DNA from: Bin80 sp965209015
Lineage (GTDB): Bacteria > Bacteroidota > Rhodothermia > Rhodothermales > Bin80
Assembly: GCA_965209015.1 (NCBI GenBank)
Contig: OZ242367.1
Location: 372,001-436,000, forward strand
Reading direction: 5' to 3'
Length of the DNA: 64,000 nucleotides
Numbering within the stretch: the stretch's first letter is position 1; each line of letters starts with the position of its first letter. The position numbers were made by a program, and so were the translations under genes. Below are positions 1 through 10,583 of this stretch, one piece after another. The notes below the pieces were generated by a model. That model saw only the letters and a program-made list of their open reading frames with translations. It did no database searches and was not told the DNA's origin.

Positions 1-271
1 GGGGAATCTGTACAAATGTACATGCTTTCGTGTTGGAAAGAGGGACATCAAAACAGCTATCAAGGTTCCCGAGATGTGTCAGTCACATCATACCATAGCC
101 TGTAATGCGTTCTATTCGATACGATTGAATACCATCACAGAGCTAATTACGGCAAAATCCAAGAACTCAAAACGATTGGGATAGGATAAAGAATCTTTGC
201 AATTTTCAGAAATGCGATTCTATTCTTCTTCGGAGAATTCAACCTCCAGCCACAATATTCGCGGTAGAACC
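1..271 (+). mobile_element. Internally deleted ISL3-type element (right end)
   Basis: Bases 4-60 repeat at 41160-41216 with three mismatches; there the sequence lies just inside a left terminal repeat. From about 100 to 271 the sequence aligns by eye with the last part of the decayed ISL3 transposase at 27480-27650, including the coding stretch for a GKIQ-like C-terminus. It ends in the same terminal repeat (250-271, CCACAATATTCGCGG then TAGAACC). The left-end part is thus joined directly to the right-end part with most of the transposase missing. The left terminal repeat would lie outside the window. Confidence 0.6.
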
Positions 272-660
272 TGAGAATGAAATGAAGGTGTCAAAGCGCA
301 GAGTGGATGATCCTGAAACAAGTACAATCAAGGAATCCTGATTGAGAAGATCTTTCCTGCGGGGGGATTTTATCTTTGTCCTGAACAGAGTCGTAGGGAT
401 GAGTGAAAGGACCAGTGCAGGTGTGGAGTCAGGCCACATTCATGCAGGAATAAGTAACAAATACACAGCACACCATGAAATGGCCACTGTACTTTGATGG
501 AATTGTCCCGGTTGGGTTTCCTCTTCAAAAAACGTCCCTATAGTAATTTGAATGATGGCGGACGGTCGCATAAGTGAGAATCATGAACACAAACAGACCC
601 AGGTCATTGGCAGGGCAGCGCGGGCATACGATGTGCTAAGGATGATCATGATTTCAGGGG
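272..660. other. Intergenic, nothing recognised
   Basis: I see no convincing gene, RNA or terminator here. Short open frames lack any recognisable protein features. The stretch separates the ISL3 remnant from the 3' end of the minus-strand DUF2236 gene. Confidence 0.4.
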
Positions 661-1860
661 TTACCAGTCCTGAGAGAGAGCATCCTTTACATGAGTTGGT
701 AGCCGGTAGCTGATCCCAATCGTGTCAAACGCCGAAACGCCCAGTAATTCCGAGAAGTTTTTTCTCCGAATAAATTGAGTGTCCTTGAGGAGTCTCTCTA
801 GCATAATGCTACCTCGGAAGAGAATCAGAGCCAGAAAGCCGTTGTAACGGGGATATTGAAACTGCTCCGAAAGCTTGCGACCGAGGAGTATACGTGAAAG
901 TGAATAGGCTAACTCGAGCTGAGATTTTGCTTCCTTTTCATCCTTTGTGCTGGTAACACTTGGTATAGCATGAATTAATGCGTTCGCAACATCGGCAGAA
1001 ATTTGGTCGGGCGGTGGTTCGCATAATAAACCGATTTTGAAATATTTGCGGGCATCCTCTATAGTCTCGTAAAGTATGGCTTCAGGAACCCCAAACAGAT
1101 ATCCCACATAGCGCCAAACATCCATGATGCTTTGTTTTTCTGCCTTGCTGAATCGTACTCCGAGCCGTCTGGCAAAATGTAAGAGACGCATGGAGAACAC
1201 CGAAATGGCGAAACCAATATGGGCTGCACTAAGGGGGTAGCCCCAAGATTGGGAATCCCACTCATCTGAACGGTTTAATAGGTAGCGGATTTTTGAATGG
1301 ACAAATCGGATGCGCACCGTGATCTTATACCCATCATTTGTACGTAACATGCCGTCAGGATAAAAGATTTCAAGTAGGTGCCTCGCATTGAAACCTAAGC
1401 GACGCTTGGTATTGTCTGATCCGACACGCCCCGTGATATAGAAAGACTTAGCGATCATTGTAGAAAATCCCTCAACAAGAACGCCCGCGACAAATGCTCC
1501 AAGGACTAAACCAGCATTTTTATAGATGGCCTGATTAGAGGGCTTAAAGGATTCGTGGTTTAGCCAAGATGGATGGGTATTATCTAGCTTATGAAAGAAT
1601 TCACGCAGACTTTTAGGTGCCTCGGATATAATCTCTTCATTTTGTTCAATCCCAGCAGCCACATATAGGTTGAGTTCCCAAGGCTCCAAGACGGACATAC
1701 AGTCCTCCATCACTGGATCCAATTCAGGATCCCCTACGGTCGTGTGACGAACATAATTTTCTGCGAGAGTACGATCCTTCAATCGGGCTTTGGCATAACC
1801 TTGCTGATAGCTGTCAGGAATGACAAACGGGGGATGACTCTCAGATCCAGCATTAGACAT
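661..1860 (-). CDS. DUF2236 (MpaB/Lcp-like) family protein
   Basis: The 399-residue product resembles the DUF2236 family, which includes ER-bound oxygenase MpaB and the latex-clearing protein Lcp, a b-type haem oxygenase. Seen in the sequence are a GRVG-like segment near residue 145, an RVRFVHSKIR-like stretch that in Lcp-type proteins carries a haem-associated histidine, a W-G-P region, and the family-typical LGVRFSKAE...WRYVGYLFGV block near residues 235-260. There is no signal peptide, so it is probably cytoplasmic or membrane-associated. It is transcribed alone and has no operon partner, so the substrate cannot be inferred. The assignment rests on motif order only. Confidence 0.6.
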   Translation of the reverse strand: MSNAGSESHPPFVIPDSYQQGYAKARLKDRTLAENYVRHTTVGDPELDPVMEDCMSVLEPWELNLYVAAGIEQNEEIISEAPKSLREFFHKLDNTHPSWLNHESFKPSNQAIYKNAGLVLGAFVAGVLVEGFSTMIAKSFYITGRVGSDNTKRRLGFNARHLLEIFYPDGMLRTNDGYKITVRIRFVHSKIRYLLNRSDEWDSQSWGYPLSAAHIGFAISVFSMRLLHFARRLGVRFSKAEKQSIMDVWRYVGYLFGVPEAILYETIEDARKYFKIGLLCEPPPDQISADVANALIHAIPSVTSTKDEKEAKSQLELAYSLSRILLGRKLSEQFQYPRYNGFLALILFRGSIMLERLLKDTQFIRRKNFSELLGVSAFDTIGISYRLPTHVKDALSQDW

Positions 1861-2466
1861 TTTTTTCTAGAGATTGATACCAGCTAAATGAAGTATTCAA
1901 GTAGACGTTGGAAATCACCTTAGACTTGGTGTGTCTTTTGTAGAGGAAATAAGAAAGCCTGCCACCTACACAGACTCTCAACATTCACTGGACAATTATA
2001 CATCAATAATACTACAGTGGCTCAATGAAAAAATTTTCAACACACCAAGTACAAATAGGTAGCAATGTTGTAAATTGCTACACCTTTAACCAAAATTAAC
2101 AATTTAAGAGCGTGACGCAGAACCAAATGCAATGACACCTGGCTGTACCTATGGGTTGAGCCGAAACTTGGCTGCAACACTCTGAAAGTACGAAGTATAA
2201 TTCGTTCTCAAAGCGGATAAACCCCTGTCCGAGTTTAAGGCGTAACCCAAAATTTTACAGCTAATCACTGATGTCGCGCTTTTTCATTCGTGCCTCGTTT
2301 CTACATAGAGCAGACGATATTCTAATTCTTTGTACGATTGTTTTGCTGGTCAGTATAAACGTTAAACTCCATGAATGTTCAACTCTGTGAGAATCCCCCA
2401 ATACTTCAATCTTTACATTGATCGTGGGAGCAGAAATATTCAAAGTAGAGTGCGGCACCGAAACGG
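1861..2466. other. Intergenic region upstream of efflux operon
   Basis: This lies between the starts of a minus-strand gene and the plus-strand efflux operon, so it should contain two divergent promoters. It is AT-rich, but I cannot single out promoter boxes. No gene is supported. Confidence 0.4.
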
Positions 2467-4005
2467 ATGATTAATATAGTTAATTTATCTCATCCAGAAA
2501 CCGAAGGGACACATCGTGGAGGAGTTCAAATTTTCTTAGGTATTCGACGTTGTGTTGCAGCGGGATTTTTTGTGACGGTAATTCTCTCTGGGTGTTCCAT
2601 GGCGCCACGCTTGGACAATCCCGTGGAGATGCCTCCTGATCGGTTTAGGTCTGCCGCACTAGAGGATCGTGCTTCCCAGCACCTTTGGTGGCATGGCTTT
2701 GGTGATCCATCTTTGAATCAGTTGATCGATTCAGTCATTGCACGCAATCTGGATCTTCGCGTGGCGGTGGCTCGTGTGGCAGAACTTCAGAATCGGTATC
2801 GGATTGCAAAGGCAGAACAGTTTCCGGCAGTCCAACTGGATCTTCGACGTGACCAGCAGGATACCCCCTCAAATACGGGGATCGGAGGACAGATAGGGGA
2901 GAATATAAATATAACTGATGAGCCTCTATTACCCGAGCGCTTTGAGTTTACCACATATAGTGCGTCGCTTGGATTTGCATATGAATTGGATTTCTGGGGC
3001 CAGGCGCGTGGGGCGAAGCAGGCAGGACTCTGGGAGTTTTTTGCCTCCCAATCGGATGCACGCACCGTCTTAATGGGGATCATCAGTGAGACGGTTGCCA
3101 CATATTTTGAGATTGCCGCATACCAGAAGACTCTTGAGCTCACAAGAGAGAGCGTCAACATCCTCACCGAGCGAGCAAGTGTTACTTCGGATCGTTACGA
3201 ACGAGGCTTATTGTCATCTCTTGAATTCTATGCAACCCAGCAGGAGCTTGATGCTACCAAAGCGGATCTTCCTCTACTTGAAAGCCAATTAGAGATTGCC
3301 AGAGGACGACTCCCTCTGCTTCTGGGGCGTTATCAGATCCCGATGGATACCATATTCGTTTCTGATCAAGCCTATGCGTATTCTCTGGAAGAGATTCCCA
3401 GCGGACTTCCATCCGATTTACTTCAGGAGCGACCGGATGTAGTTGCTGCGTTTCAGCGTTTGGAAGCTGCCCGTGAACGGATTGGGGTCGCACGGACGAC
3501 TCAGTTTCCTAGTTTCTCATTGACCGGAGCTGCAGGAACCCAAAGCAGCAAGCTGTCTGATCTGGTACAGACCAGTCAGAATTTTTGGCTCCTTGGTACG
3601 GGGCTCGTGGCTCCAATATTCAATGCGGGAAAAATTCGTGCGAATATTCGGGTCGCTTGGGCGCAGTATGAGCAACTCGCTCTCCAATATGAGAAGACTG
3701 TGTTGATGGCGTTTCGGGATGTAGAGGCCGCACTGATGCACTATGGAAAGCTGAAGGAGCGGCACAATTTACTCATGGCCGCACGTTCCTCAGCAGAGGA
3801 TCGGGCTCGTGACGAAGAGCGTCGCTATCTACAGGGTGTGGGGAACTATCTAGCCTTTCTGAATGCGCGCCTCAACCTCGTAATGTCAGATTTGGCGATT
3901 ATCGAATCTCGCCGTGCATTGACCGAGGCTCGCCTAGCGGTACACAGATCCCTCGGCGGGGCATGGATTGACGATACAGAACAGACTGAATCTGTTGCTC
4001 AATAA
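2467..4005 (+). CDS. RND efflux outer-membrane lipoprotein (TolC/OprM-like)
   Basis: This 512-residue outer-membrane factor of the NodT/OprM type forms the exit duct of a tripartite RND pump. The N-terminus has a hydrophobic stretch ending in the lipobox LSGC (cysteine near residue 43), so the mature protein should be lipid-anchored. Two repeated alpha-barrel halves follow, with long heptad-rich helices and the familiar LLQERPDVVAAFQRLEAARERIG-type junction block near residues 318-340. The length is normal for the family. It is the first gene of a three-gene operon with the adaptor (52 bp downstream) and the permease. Expected substrates are drugs, dyes or lipids, but specificity cannot be read from the sequence. 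The start gives a rather long leader; a later start near the hydrophobic core is possible. Confidence 0.88.
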   Translation: MINIVNLSHPETEGTHRGGVQIFLGIRRCVAAGFFVTVILSGCSMAPRLDNPVEMPPDRFRSAALEDRASQHLWWHGFGDPSLNQLIDSVIARNLDLRVAVARVAELQNRYRIAKAEQFPAVQLDLRRDQQDTPSNTGIGGQIGENINITDEPLLPERFEFTTYSASLGFAYELDFWGQARGAKQAGLWEFFASQSDARTVLMGIISETVATYFEIAAYQKTLELTRESVNILTERASVTSDRYERGLLSSLEFYATQQELDATKADLPLLESQLEIARGRLPLLLGRYQIPMDTIFVSDQAYAYSLEEIPSGLPSDLLQERPDVVAAFQRLEAARERIGVARTTQFPSFSLTGAAGTQSSKLSDLVQTSQNFWLLGTGLVAPIFNAGKIRANIRVAWAQYEQLALQYEKTVLMAFRDVEAALMHYGKLKERHNLLMAARSSAEDRARDEERRYLQGVGNYLAFLNARLNLVMSDLAIIESRRALTEARLAVHRSLGGAWIDDTEQTESVAQ

Positions 4006-4056
4006 ACCAAATTTCATTGTTCGCTCATGTCTGATTAAATGTAGGGAAACACAATC

Positions 4057-5232
4057 ATGGACCGAAGAAAAATCATATTCATTGGTGGGACTATCATAGG
4101 GATTATTGGCATTACGATTTCCGTAATCGTCCTGTCTGGGCTACGTTCCGCTACTCCAGAATCAACCAGTGTTCCATCTCTTCCTCTCGTCACTACAGTT
4201 GTACCCGAAGCCCATGAAGGGCGAATCATGATACAGGGCAACGGAACGGTTCAACCGTTACGAGAAGTGACACTTATGGCTGAGGTCTCGGGAACGGTTA
4301 TTTGGGTGGCAGACGAATTTGTTACTGGTGGCACCTTTCGTCAGGGGCAGAAGATTCTTCAAATCGATTCCACCGATTATGTTAATGCCGTTACCATGGC
4401 ACGGGCCGAGGTAGTTCAGCGGCAGTTCGATTTGTTGAAAGCAGAAGAAGAGATGGCCATCGCACGGGAAGAATGGGCACTTCTGGCGACTCGAACGGGT
4501 ATGCAGCGGCAAGTTGACAGCACGGAGCTTGGCAGTCTCGTATTTAAGGAGCCGCAGTGGAAAGCCGCAATTGCACTCCTTCAAAGTGCGGAGGCACGGC
4601 TGAACGATGCTGAGAAGCGTCTGGAACGAACACGGATCACCGCTCCCTACAATGGACGTTTAAGAACTAAAGCTGCTGATCTCGGGCAATTTGTGGCGCC
4701 TGGGCAAATGATCGCCTCCTATCATGGGACGGATATGATGGAGATCAGTGTCCCTGTATCCGGCCGTGATGTATCACTGCTTGGAGACATACTATCTCGC
4801 AGAAACGTTACTGCTCGTGCCCGAATCCTCGCGCGGTATGCTGGTAGTGAACATGAATGGACAGGGGTTGTGCATCGCACCGAAGGTGCACTTGAAGAAG
4901 CTACGCGGACGTTGAATGTAATCGTTCGTGTAAGGGGAACTGATGCGAATCGTGGGGTGCGTCCACCTCTTCTGATTGGTACCTTCGTTACTGTTTACTT
5001 AGAAGGTCGGTACTATGAACAATACTTTACGTTGCCTCGTGAAACTCTTCAGGACGGAGGTCAGATTTGGGTAGTGCGCAATGGACAAGTATATCCGCAA
5101 CCCATAGAAATCTTTCACGAAGTGGAAGACACCCTCTACACGTTAGCCGGGATTACGACTGAGGATTCGGTGGTTACGAACACGCTAGATGTGGTCACCG
5201 AAGGAATGCGGGTACGCACTACTCTCGATTAG
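4057..5232 (+). CDS. RND efflux periplasmic adaptor (membrane fusion protein)
   Basis: This 391-residue adaptor links the inner-membrane RND permease to the outer-membrane channel. It has an N-terminal transmembrane or signal anchor (residues about 5-30, rich in I, G and V). A split lipoyl domain follows (PLREVTLMAEVSGTV near 65-80 and ITAPYNGRLRTKA near 190-205), with an alpha-helical hairpin between the halves, then beta-barrel and membrane-proximal domains. The length is typical of the HlyD/AcrA group. It sits between channel and permease with short gaps (51 and 24 bp), consistent with one transcript. Confidence 0.88.
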   Translation: MDRRKIIFIGGTIIGIIGITISVIVLSGLRSATPESTSVPSLPLVTTVVPEAHEGRIMIQGNGTVQPLREVTLMAEVSGTVIWVADEFVTGGTFRQGQKILQIDSTDYVNAVTMARAEVVQRQFDLLKAEEEMAIAREEWALLATRTGMQRQVDSTELGSLVFKEPQWKAAIALLQSAEARLNDAEKRLERTRITAPYNGRLRTKAADLGQFVAPGQMIASYHGTDMMEISVPVSGRDVSLLGDILSRRNVTARARILARYAGSEHEWTGVVHRTEGALEEATRTLNVIVRVRGTDANRGVRPPLLIGTFVTVYLEGRYYEQYFTLPRETLQDGGQIWVVRNGQVYPQPIEIFHEVEDTLYTLAGITTEDSVVTNTLDVVTEGMRVRTTLD

Positions 5233-5256
5233 CTCTAAGCGAAAAGATCGGTCAAT

Positions 5257-8200
5257 ATGAAGAAAGCCATTGCTTATATGGCGCAGAATAGTGTTGCAGC
5301 AAATTTGCTGATGGTACTACTTCTGTTCCTTGGACTACTGAGCGTGTCACGAATTCCGCAGGAGATTTTTCAGGAGACCAGCCTGGATGCCATCGAAATT
5401 CGAACGGATTACCTTGGGGCTTCACCTCAGGAAGTTGAAGATGGGGTTATTCAGCGGGTTGAAGAAGCGATTGAGGGCATGGACGGGATTGATCAGATCT
5501 CCTCGGTCGCAGCAGAAAATGTCGGCGTGGTGACGGTCAGCCTAAAAATGGGCGTTGACCTTGACAAGGCACTCAATGATATCAAGAGTAATGTTGATCG
5601 GATCAATACGTTTCCTGTCGAAGCGGAGCGTCCAGTCATACGAGAATTGACGAACCGTAGAAATGTGATCCAGATTGCTATTTACGGGAATGCAAGCGAT
5701 TACACGTTAAAGGCACTAGCGGAGCAGATTAAGGAGGACCTAACAGCTCTTGAAGAAATTTCCTATGTGCGTCTTACTGGAGTGCGCAATTATGAAATTT
5801 CAATTGAAGTGTCCGAGGATGCATTGGCTGCTTATGGATTAAGACTTTCTGACGTTGCTGCTGCGGTGCGTCGTGGGAGTCTGGATCTGCCCGGGGGGAG
5901 TATAGAGACGCGAAGTGAAGAGATTCTTGTTCGTTCAAAAGGACAGAATTATACCGCCAGAGATTTTGAGGAAATCATTGTTCTGGCGGACCGGAGCGGG
6001 GCAAGCGTCCGCCTTGAAGATCTTGCTACCGTGACGGATGGATTTGAGGAGGATAAGTTGATCGCGCGGTTTAATGGACAGCCAGCTGCTTTGGTCGCGA
6101 TTTCTCGTACCGGGGATGAACAGGTACTTGATATCGCAGATGCTACGAATGCATATCTAGAAAATCTTCAAACACGACTCCCAGAGGGGATCTCTGTGGC
6201 TACATGGGGGGATGAATCTAACTATCTCCAAAGTCGACTAAGTCTATTGATTTCCAACGGGATCGTTGGATTCATACTGGTGACTATAGCCCTGGTTCTG
6301 TCCATGAATCTTCAGTTAGCCATTTGGACTTCCATAGGCCTGTTGGTTTGCTTTATCGGTTCCTTTTCGGTGATGTCGTTCATCGGTGTAAGCATTGATA
6401 TGACCTCGCTCCTAGCCTTTATCATCGCAATTGGGATTGTGGTAGATGATGCGATTGTCATCGGAGAAAATATATTCAGCGAGAAGGAGCGAGGAGTTCC
6501 CCCGGTTCAGGCAGCTGTTCAGGGTGCTAAGCGACTCTGTGTTCCAGTTACATTTGCTGTTCTAACGACGATTGTTGCCTTTTCACCTATGCTGTTTGTT
6601 GAGGGATCTATTGGTAAGTTGATGTCCTCTGTCCCTAAGGTCGCCATTACCGTTCTGGTATTTTCTCTCATTGAATCACTCTTTATTCTTCCTGCACATT
6701 TATCCCACATGAAGAGGAAGGCAAATCCTAATCAGGTAGTCCGACGATTAGAAACTATTCAGTCCGCTACAACGCAGGCCTTGGGACGCTTCATAGAGGG
6801 GCCGCTGGATCGTATCTTACGGTTCACTACCCAACGTTACACTCTGGTACTAGCTGGTTCTCTCATTCTAATTGGGATATCCCTTGCAATTGTTCGTGGT
6901 GGGCTGATCCAGTTCATTTTTGTTCCTGAGATTGAGGGTGAGTTAGTCCATGCACGAATTGAAATGCCGTTGGGAACTACCGCGGAACAAACGCTACAGA
7001 TCGCCAATCTCCTAGAAGCAAAGGGGCATGAGGTAACTGCTGAGCTACAAGCAACTCTTCCCGAGCGTCATCCTCCCCTCGTGACCAATACAATGACTGT
7101 AATTGGGGACCAGCCTTCGCTCACGTTAGACCCCATGTCTTCCGATCAGCATCGAATTGTTCAACCCCACTTGGGGGAGGTCAGCTTTGAATTGGCAAGT
7201 GCTGAAATACGTACGCTTCCGGCACGTAACTTTGAAGAGGCATGGAGAGATAAAGTAGGCGACATTCCCGGTGTAAGTTCACTAGTATTTCAATCCTCCC
7301 TGATTACCTTCGGAAGTAGCATTCAGGCTGAACTCACCGCACCTACACCCGAAGAATTGGAAGAGGCTGCGATGCATTTCCGTAACGAGTTAATGGAGAT
7401 CCCAGGGGTCTCCAATATTGACGATGATCAGGATCGTGGGAAGCGGGAGGTTCAACTGGAATTACTACCTGAATCCCGTTCCCTAGGTCTTACGTTTGAA
7501 GACATGGCACTGCAGGTACGCAATGCCTTTTTTGGTGCGGAAGCATTGCGTATTCAGAGGGGTAGAGACGATATCCGCGTGATGGTTCGGTTACCAGAAG
7601 AAGAGCGCAATACTCCCGCCGATTTGAAACGCCTTCGTATCCGTACGCCAGCGGGGGCAGAAATACCTCTCAGCGAAGTTGCCGAGGCAAACTTTGGTGT
7701 GGGGCCATCCAAGATCAATCGTCGGGATCGCCGTCGTGTGATCACGATTTCTGCGGATGTGAACGAAGCGGAGACCACACTAAATGCTGTCATTGATAGC
7801 CTTGAATCCGTCATCATTCCAGGAATCCAGGCAGAGGTTCCAGGGCTACGTGTGAGCTTTGAAGGGGAGCAGCGTCAGCAGGCCGAGGCGATTGGCACTT
7901 TGGCTCGCGGCTCTATGATTGCCTTTTTTATCATGTATGCGCTCTTAGCAATTCCTTTTCGTTCCTACGTTCAGCCATTTATCATCTTGGCTGTAATTCC
8001 ATTTGGGTTTGTTGGCGCACTCATTGGACATATCCTAATGGGGTTAAGTCTGAGCATGCTAAGCTTATTTGGAATCGTTGCGTTGAGTGGCATCGTGATT
8101 AACGATTCTTTGGTACTGATTGATTACATCAACGAGAGGCGTCGTGCGGGAGCCTCCATGGAGCAGGCGATCTGGGAGGGTGGGAAGGCCCGTTTTCGCC

Positions 8201-8418
8201 CAATCCTACTTACATCGGTCACAACATTTTTGGGCGTGCTCCCCTTGATTCTTGAGCGGAGTACACAGGCACAATTTCTCATTCCCATGGCAGTGAGCCT
8301 TGGTGTTGGTGTCCTGTTCGCTACGGTTATCCTCATGATGTTGGTCCCTGCGCTCGTAATGTTGCACCATCGAGTGGATCGCTTACTTCGTCCGGGTCAT
8401 TCTATTGAATCCGCATAA
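5257..8418 (+). CDS. RND efflux permease (AcrB/HAE1-like)
   Basis: This 1053-residue inner-membrane proton-driven transporter is the motor of the preceding channel and adaptor. A single N-terminal membrane helix precedes a large periplasmic loop. A cluster of helices near residues 335-480 includes the IAIGIVVDDAIVIGEN block, with the paired aspartates of the proton relay. The second half repeats the fold, with a FGIVALSGIVINDSLVLIDY block near 940-960, where the second copy has N-D rather than D-D, as is usual. The permease is full length with both halves present, so the pump should be functional. No regulator lies beside the operon. Confidence 0.92.
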   Translation: MKKAIAYMAQNSVAANLLMVLLLFLGLLSVSRIPQEIFQETSLDAIEIRTDYLGASPQEVEDGVIQRVEEAIEGMDGIDQISSVAAENVGVVTVSLKMGVDLDKALNDIKSNVDRINTFPVEAERPVIRELTNRRNVIQIAIYGNASDYTLKALAEQIKEDLTALEEISYVRLTGVRNYEISIEVSEDALAAYGLRLSDVAAAVRRGSLDLPGGSIETRSEEILVRSKGQNYTARDFEEIIVLADRSGASVRLEDLATVTDGFEEDKLIARFNGQPAALVAISRTGDEQVLDIADATNAYLENLQTRLPEGISVATWGDESNYLQSRLSLLISNGIVGFILVTIALVLSMNLQLAIWTSIGLLVCFIGSFSVMSFIGVSIDMTSLLAFIIAIGIVVDDAIVIGENIFSEKERGVPPVQAAVQGAKRLCVPVTFAVLTTIVAFSPMLFVEGSIGKLMSSVPKVAITVLVFSLIESLFILPAHLSHMKRKANPNQVVRRLETIQSATTQALGRFIEGPLDRILRFTTQRYTLVLAGSLILIGISLAIVRGGLIQFIFVPEIEGELVHARIEMPLGTTAEQTLQIANLLEAKGHEVTAELQATLPERHPPLVTNTMTVIGDQPSLTLDPMSSDQHRIVQPHLGEVSFELASAEIRTLPARNFEEAWRDKVGDIPGVSSLVFQSSLITFGSSIQAELTAPTPEELEEAAMHFRNELMEIPGVSNIDDDQDRGKREVQLELLPESRSLGLTFEDMALQVRNAFFGAEALRIQRGRDDIRVMVRLPEEERNTPADLKRLRIRTPAGAEIPLSEVAEANFGVGPSKINRRDRRRVITISADVNEAETTLNAVIDSLESVIIPGIQAEVPGLRVSFEGEQRQQAEAIGTLARGSMIAFFIMYALLAIPFRSYVQPFIILAVIPFGFVGALIGHILMGLSLSMLSLFGIVALSGIVINDSLVLIDYINERRRAGASMEQAIWEGGKARFRPILLTSVTTFLGVLPLILERSTQAQFLIPMAVSLGVGVLFATVILMMLVPALVMLHHRVDRLLRPGHSIESA

Positions 8419-10300
8419 GGTGAGGTACTGGTGTCAGAGATAATTCTGATGCGCGATAGACCATTATGTCGCACCCTTTTAACGACAAAAAATTTGAGAA
8501 TTACAGGGAATAGTTGAGGGAAATTCGCCCACTTTTTCTCGGGAATTTCAGGTTTGGGCATAAAACCGTCCATTTCTGGTTTATTCTTACGCAGGAATGC
8601 CTTCTTGATCACTTGGCGCATAGTCATTCCCCCGTAGCGAGGATTAATGCAAGGTTTATCCGGTAATGGGTCTATTGGTTCTAGAGATTGGTCGGTAGTG
8701 CGTGAGCTTTACTTGGTCATTATTTCTGGAACTTACTTAAAAATATACGCAATGTCTTCCTACAGATGTTCCCGTGCCTCCATGACCGCGTCGTAGTCTT
8801 CAATCATCAGGCAGAAAATAACAATAGCATAAAAAATAATATCACGCTAATCAAAAGCGGTCAAAAATATCCCCATTCATTGTGCTACCACTTTTGGGCT
8901 TTGCCGTGGCTGTGTTTACGTTGACTATGTTGATCTTTTCAGAGTCAATCCCCGGTGTGGACAACACCGCGTTGGGCAACTTGGAAATGCCCTTATCAAA
9001 TGCATCTAAGTTTTTCGCCAACTTACTATGTACTACTGCCATCCGTAGTCACATACCCTTCCCATGGCCATTCATCCAATCTTGATTCAGGGATTTTCAG
9101 GGAATCGCAGATTTGCGTAGCGAAACAATCGCATGACATTATTCAGGTGAGGGATATTTGTCTTCGCCCATGACATTCAATTGAGAAGTTTAAATCTCCA
9201 AACCGTATAGTGGGAAGCAAAAATTTGTTTGTACATAGGTCACGAAACTCTGCCTTAGCTACTATATTGCCCCACCCCTTGGCTGGTGCATGAACACAGG
9301 TATTATAGTTTGCCAGACGCCAGATAACCGAGTTTTTTTCTCGTATTCAAGTTGATTCCAGAATAATTTCCAAGCCAGATTCCGGCCGAGCTTAATGGTA
9401 TATCTGTCTATTCTACAAGATGGAAAACGAGATCTACCCCAGCAAGTAGCTGAACCATTTCCCTGGCTCTGTCCTTAAACTGATCAAATTCTGCACAGTC
9501 ATTATCCGCGTTTTGTGCAAGGCACACAGGAGCGGAGCAAAGGACGGCCAGGGTCAAAAGAAAGGCGTGAATCACAGGCGGTTTCGGCACAGTGCTGGTT
9601 CAGTGTTGGGTTACGTCCGAATAAGTGTCGGACTGTGCATTATCACCCAAAAACCCTGTCCCCAGAATGAGCACGGCGGAGAAATCTCTTGCCTATTCGT
9701 CAGTGCGGTTCGCGATCCCACACTTGTTCATGGCTACTATATTTGACAAGCAACCTGACATGTCGGGGCTTTAAGGTGACAATGTGACAACAGTATCAGT
9801 ATACGTGAACTTTTTATTTAGGAACATTTCCTAGGCTTTACGTGTGTGAATGTGTGCACATGTGTATATAAAAAATTCGTTAACTTCTTCCCCAATACCA
9901 ACCTAAAAATTTTTTAAGTATTTGATGCAAATCGAGACGAACCGATAGCGGAAATAGGAGCACCAACACTGGATGGCGCGGTAGGGAAGCTTACCAGTCA
10001 GATGGAAACGGTCCATGCTTTTAAAGAGGCTAAGGCTGGAGGGTGTTGAGATCGTCAGTTTAGTAATGAACGTGGACGGTCAGCGGACTTTCGGTTTGAA
10101 GAATGAAATCCAGAGATTATGGCCGTGATATGAGGCCATTTGTTCAACCATTACGCATACATACGTATATCCGTCGTTGAAAACCTGATGACCAGTACCA
10201 TGCCCTACCGCAACGCTCATAAGCCGCATCTTTTCATGTGGTTAGCACTTGCCCCATCATCGTATTCAGCAGAACCCTTTCTCACAACATAAACGGAACC
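8419..10300. other. Long gene-poor stretch after the efflux operon
   Basis: About 1.9 kb holds only weak candidates. A 60-residue secreted-protein fragment is listed separately (9408-9590). On the minus strand around 8755-8840 a short frame reads MIEDYDAVMEAREHL and stops; it is vaguely like the end of an antitoxin but cannot be called. Around 9930-10045 on the plus strand a start-less frame is open for about 40 codons and is unrecognised. A GT-rich run sits at 9840-9870. This looks like decayed coding sequence. Confidence 0.4.
9408..9590 (-). CDS. Small secreted protein or truncated gene remnant
   Basis: The 60-residue frame begins with a textbook signal peptide: a hydrophobic core LLTLAVLCSAPV followed by CLAQ, then an acidic mature part. 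It then stops after about 35 mature residues. I recognise no family. It could be a genuine small exported protein, or the 5' end of a larger exported protein truncated by a stop. The degenerate surroundings favour the second reading. No neighbour gives context. Confidence 0.3.
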   Translation of the reverse strand: MPKPPVIHAFLLTLAVLCSAPVCLAQNADNDCAEFDQFKDRAREMVQLLAGVDLVFHLVE

Positions 10301-10561
10301 ATGACAGAATCGCAAATTAATGCAGAAAAGCAAGTCAAAAAAAATAGGGCTGCCTATCTCGCCAGAGAGAAGGAACTTGAAATAACTTACGCTGGCAAGA
10401 TTTTGTTAATGCATGATGGAGAAGTTGAAATGGCACTCAATGATGATGATGATGCTTACTTAATCGGTTGCAAGGAGTACGGACTTGGTAAATTTTCACT
10501 TCATCGTGTTGGCGAAAGACCTGTGCAATTAGGATTTGCTGCTTTGGGGATGGAATTGTAA
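10301..10561 (+). CDS. DUF5678-like small protein paired with a retropepsin-like gene
   Basis: The start at 10301 (MTESQINAEKQ) is preferred over the longer frame from 10238 because the extra 21 residues look non-coding. The 86-residue product has a helical, charged N-terminus. A compact segment follows (ELEITYAGKILLMHDGEVEM, then YGLGKFSLHRVGERPVQLG) that resembles DUF5678-type small domains, which are often encoded just upstream of retropepsin-like aspartic proteases. That partnership is seen here: the protease-like frame starts 22 bp downstream. Its function is unknown, and DUF membership is by eye only. Confidence 0.55.
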   Translation: MTESQINAEKQVKKNRAAYLAREKELEITYAGKILLMHDGEVEMALNDDDDAYLIGCKEYGLGKFSLHRVGERPVQLGFAALGMEL

Positions 10562-10583
10562 ATCTTTCAAAATTTCCTTTTGC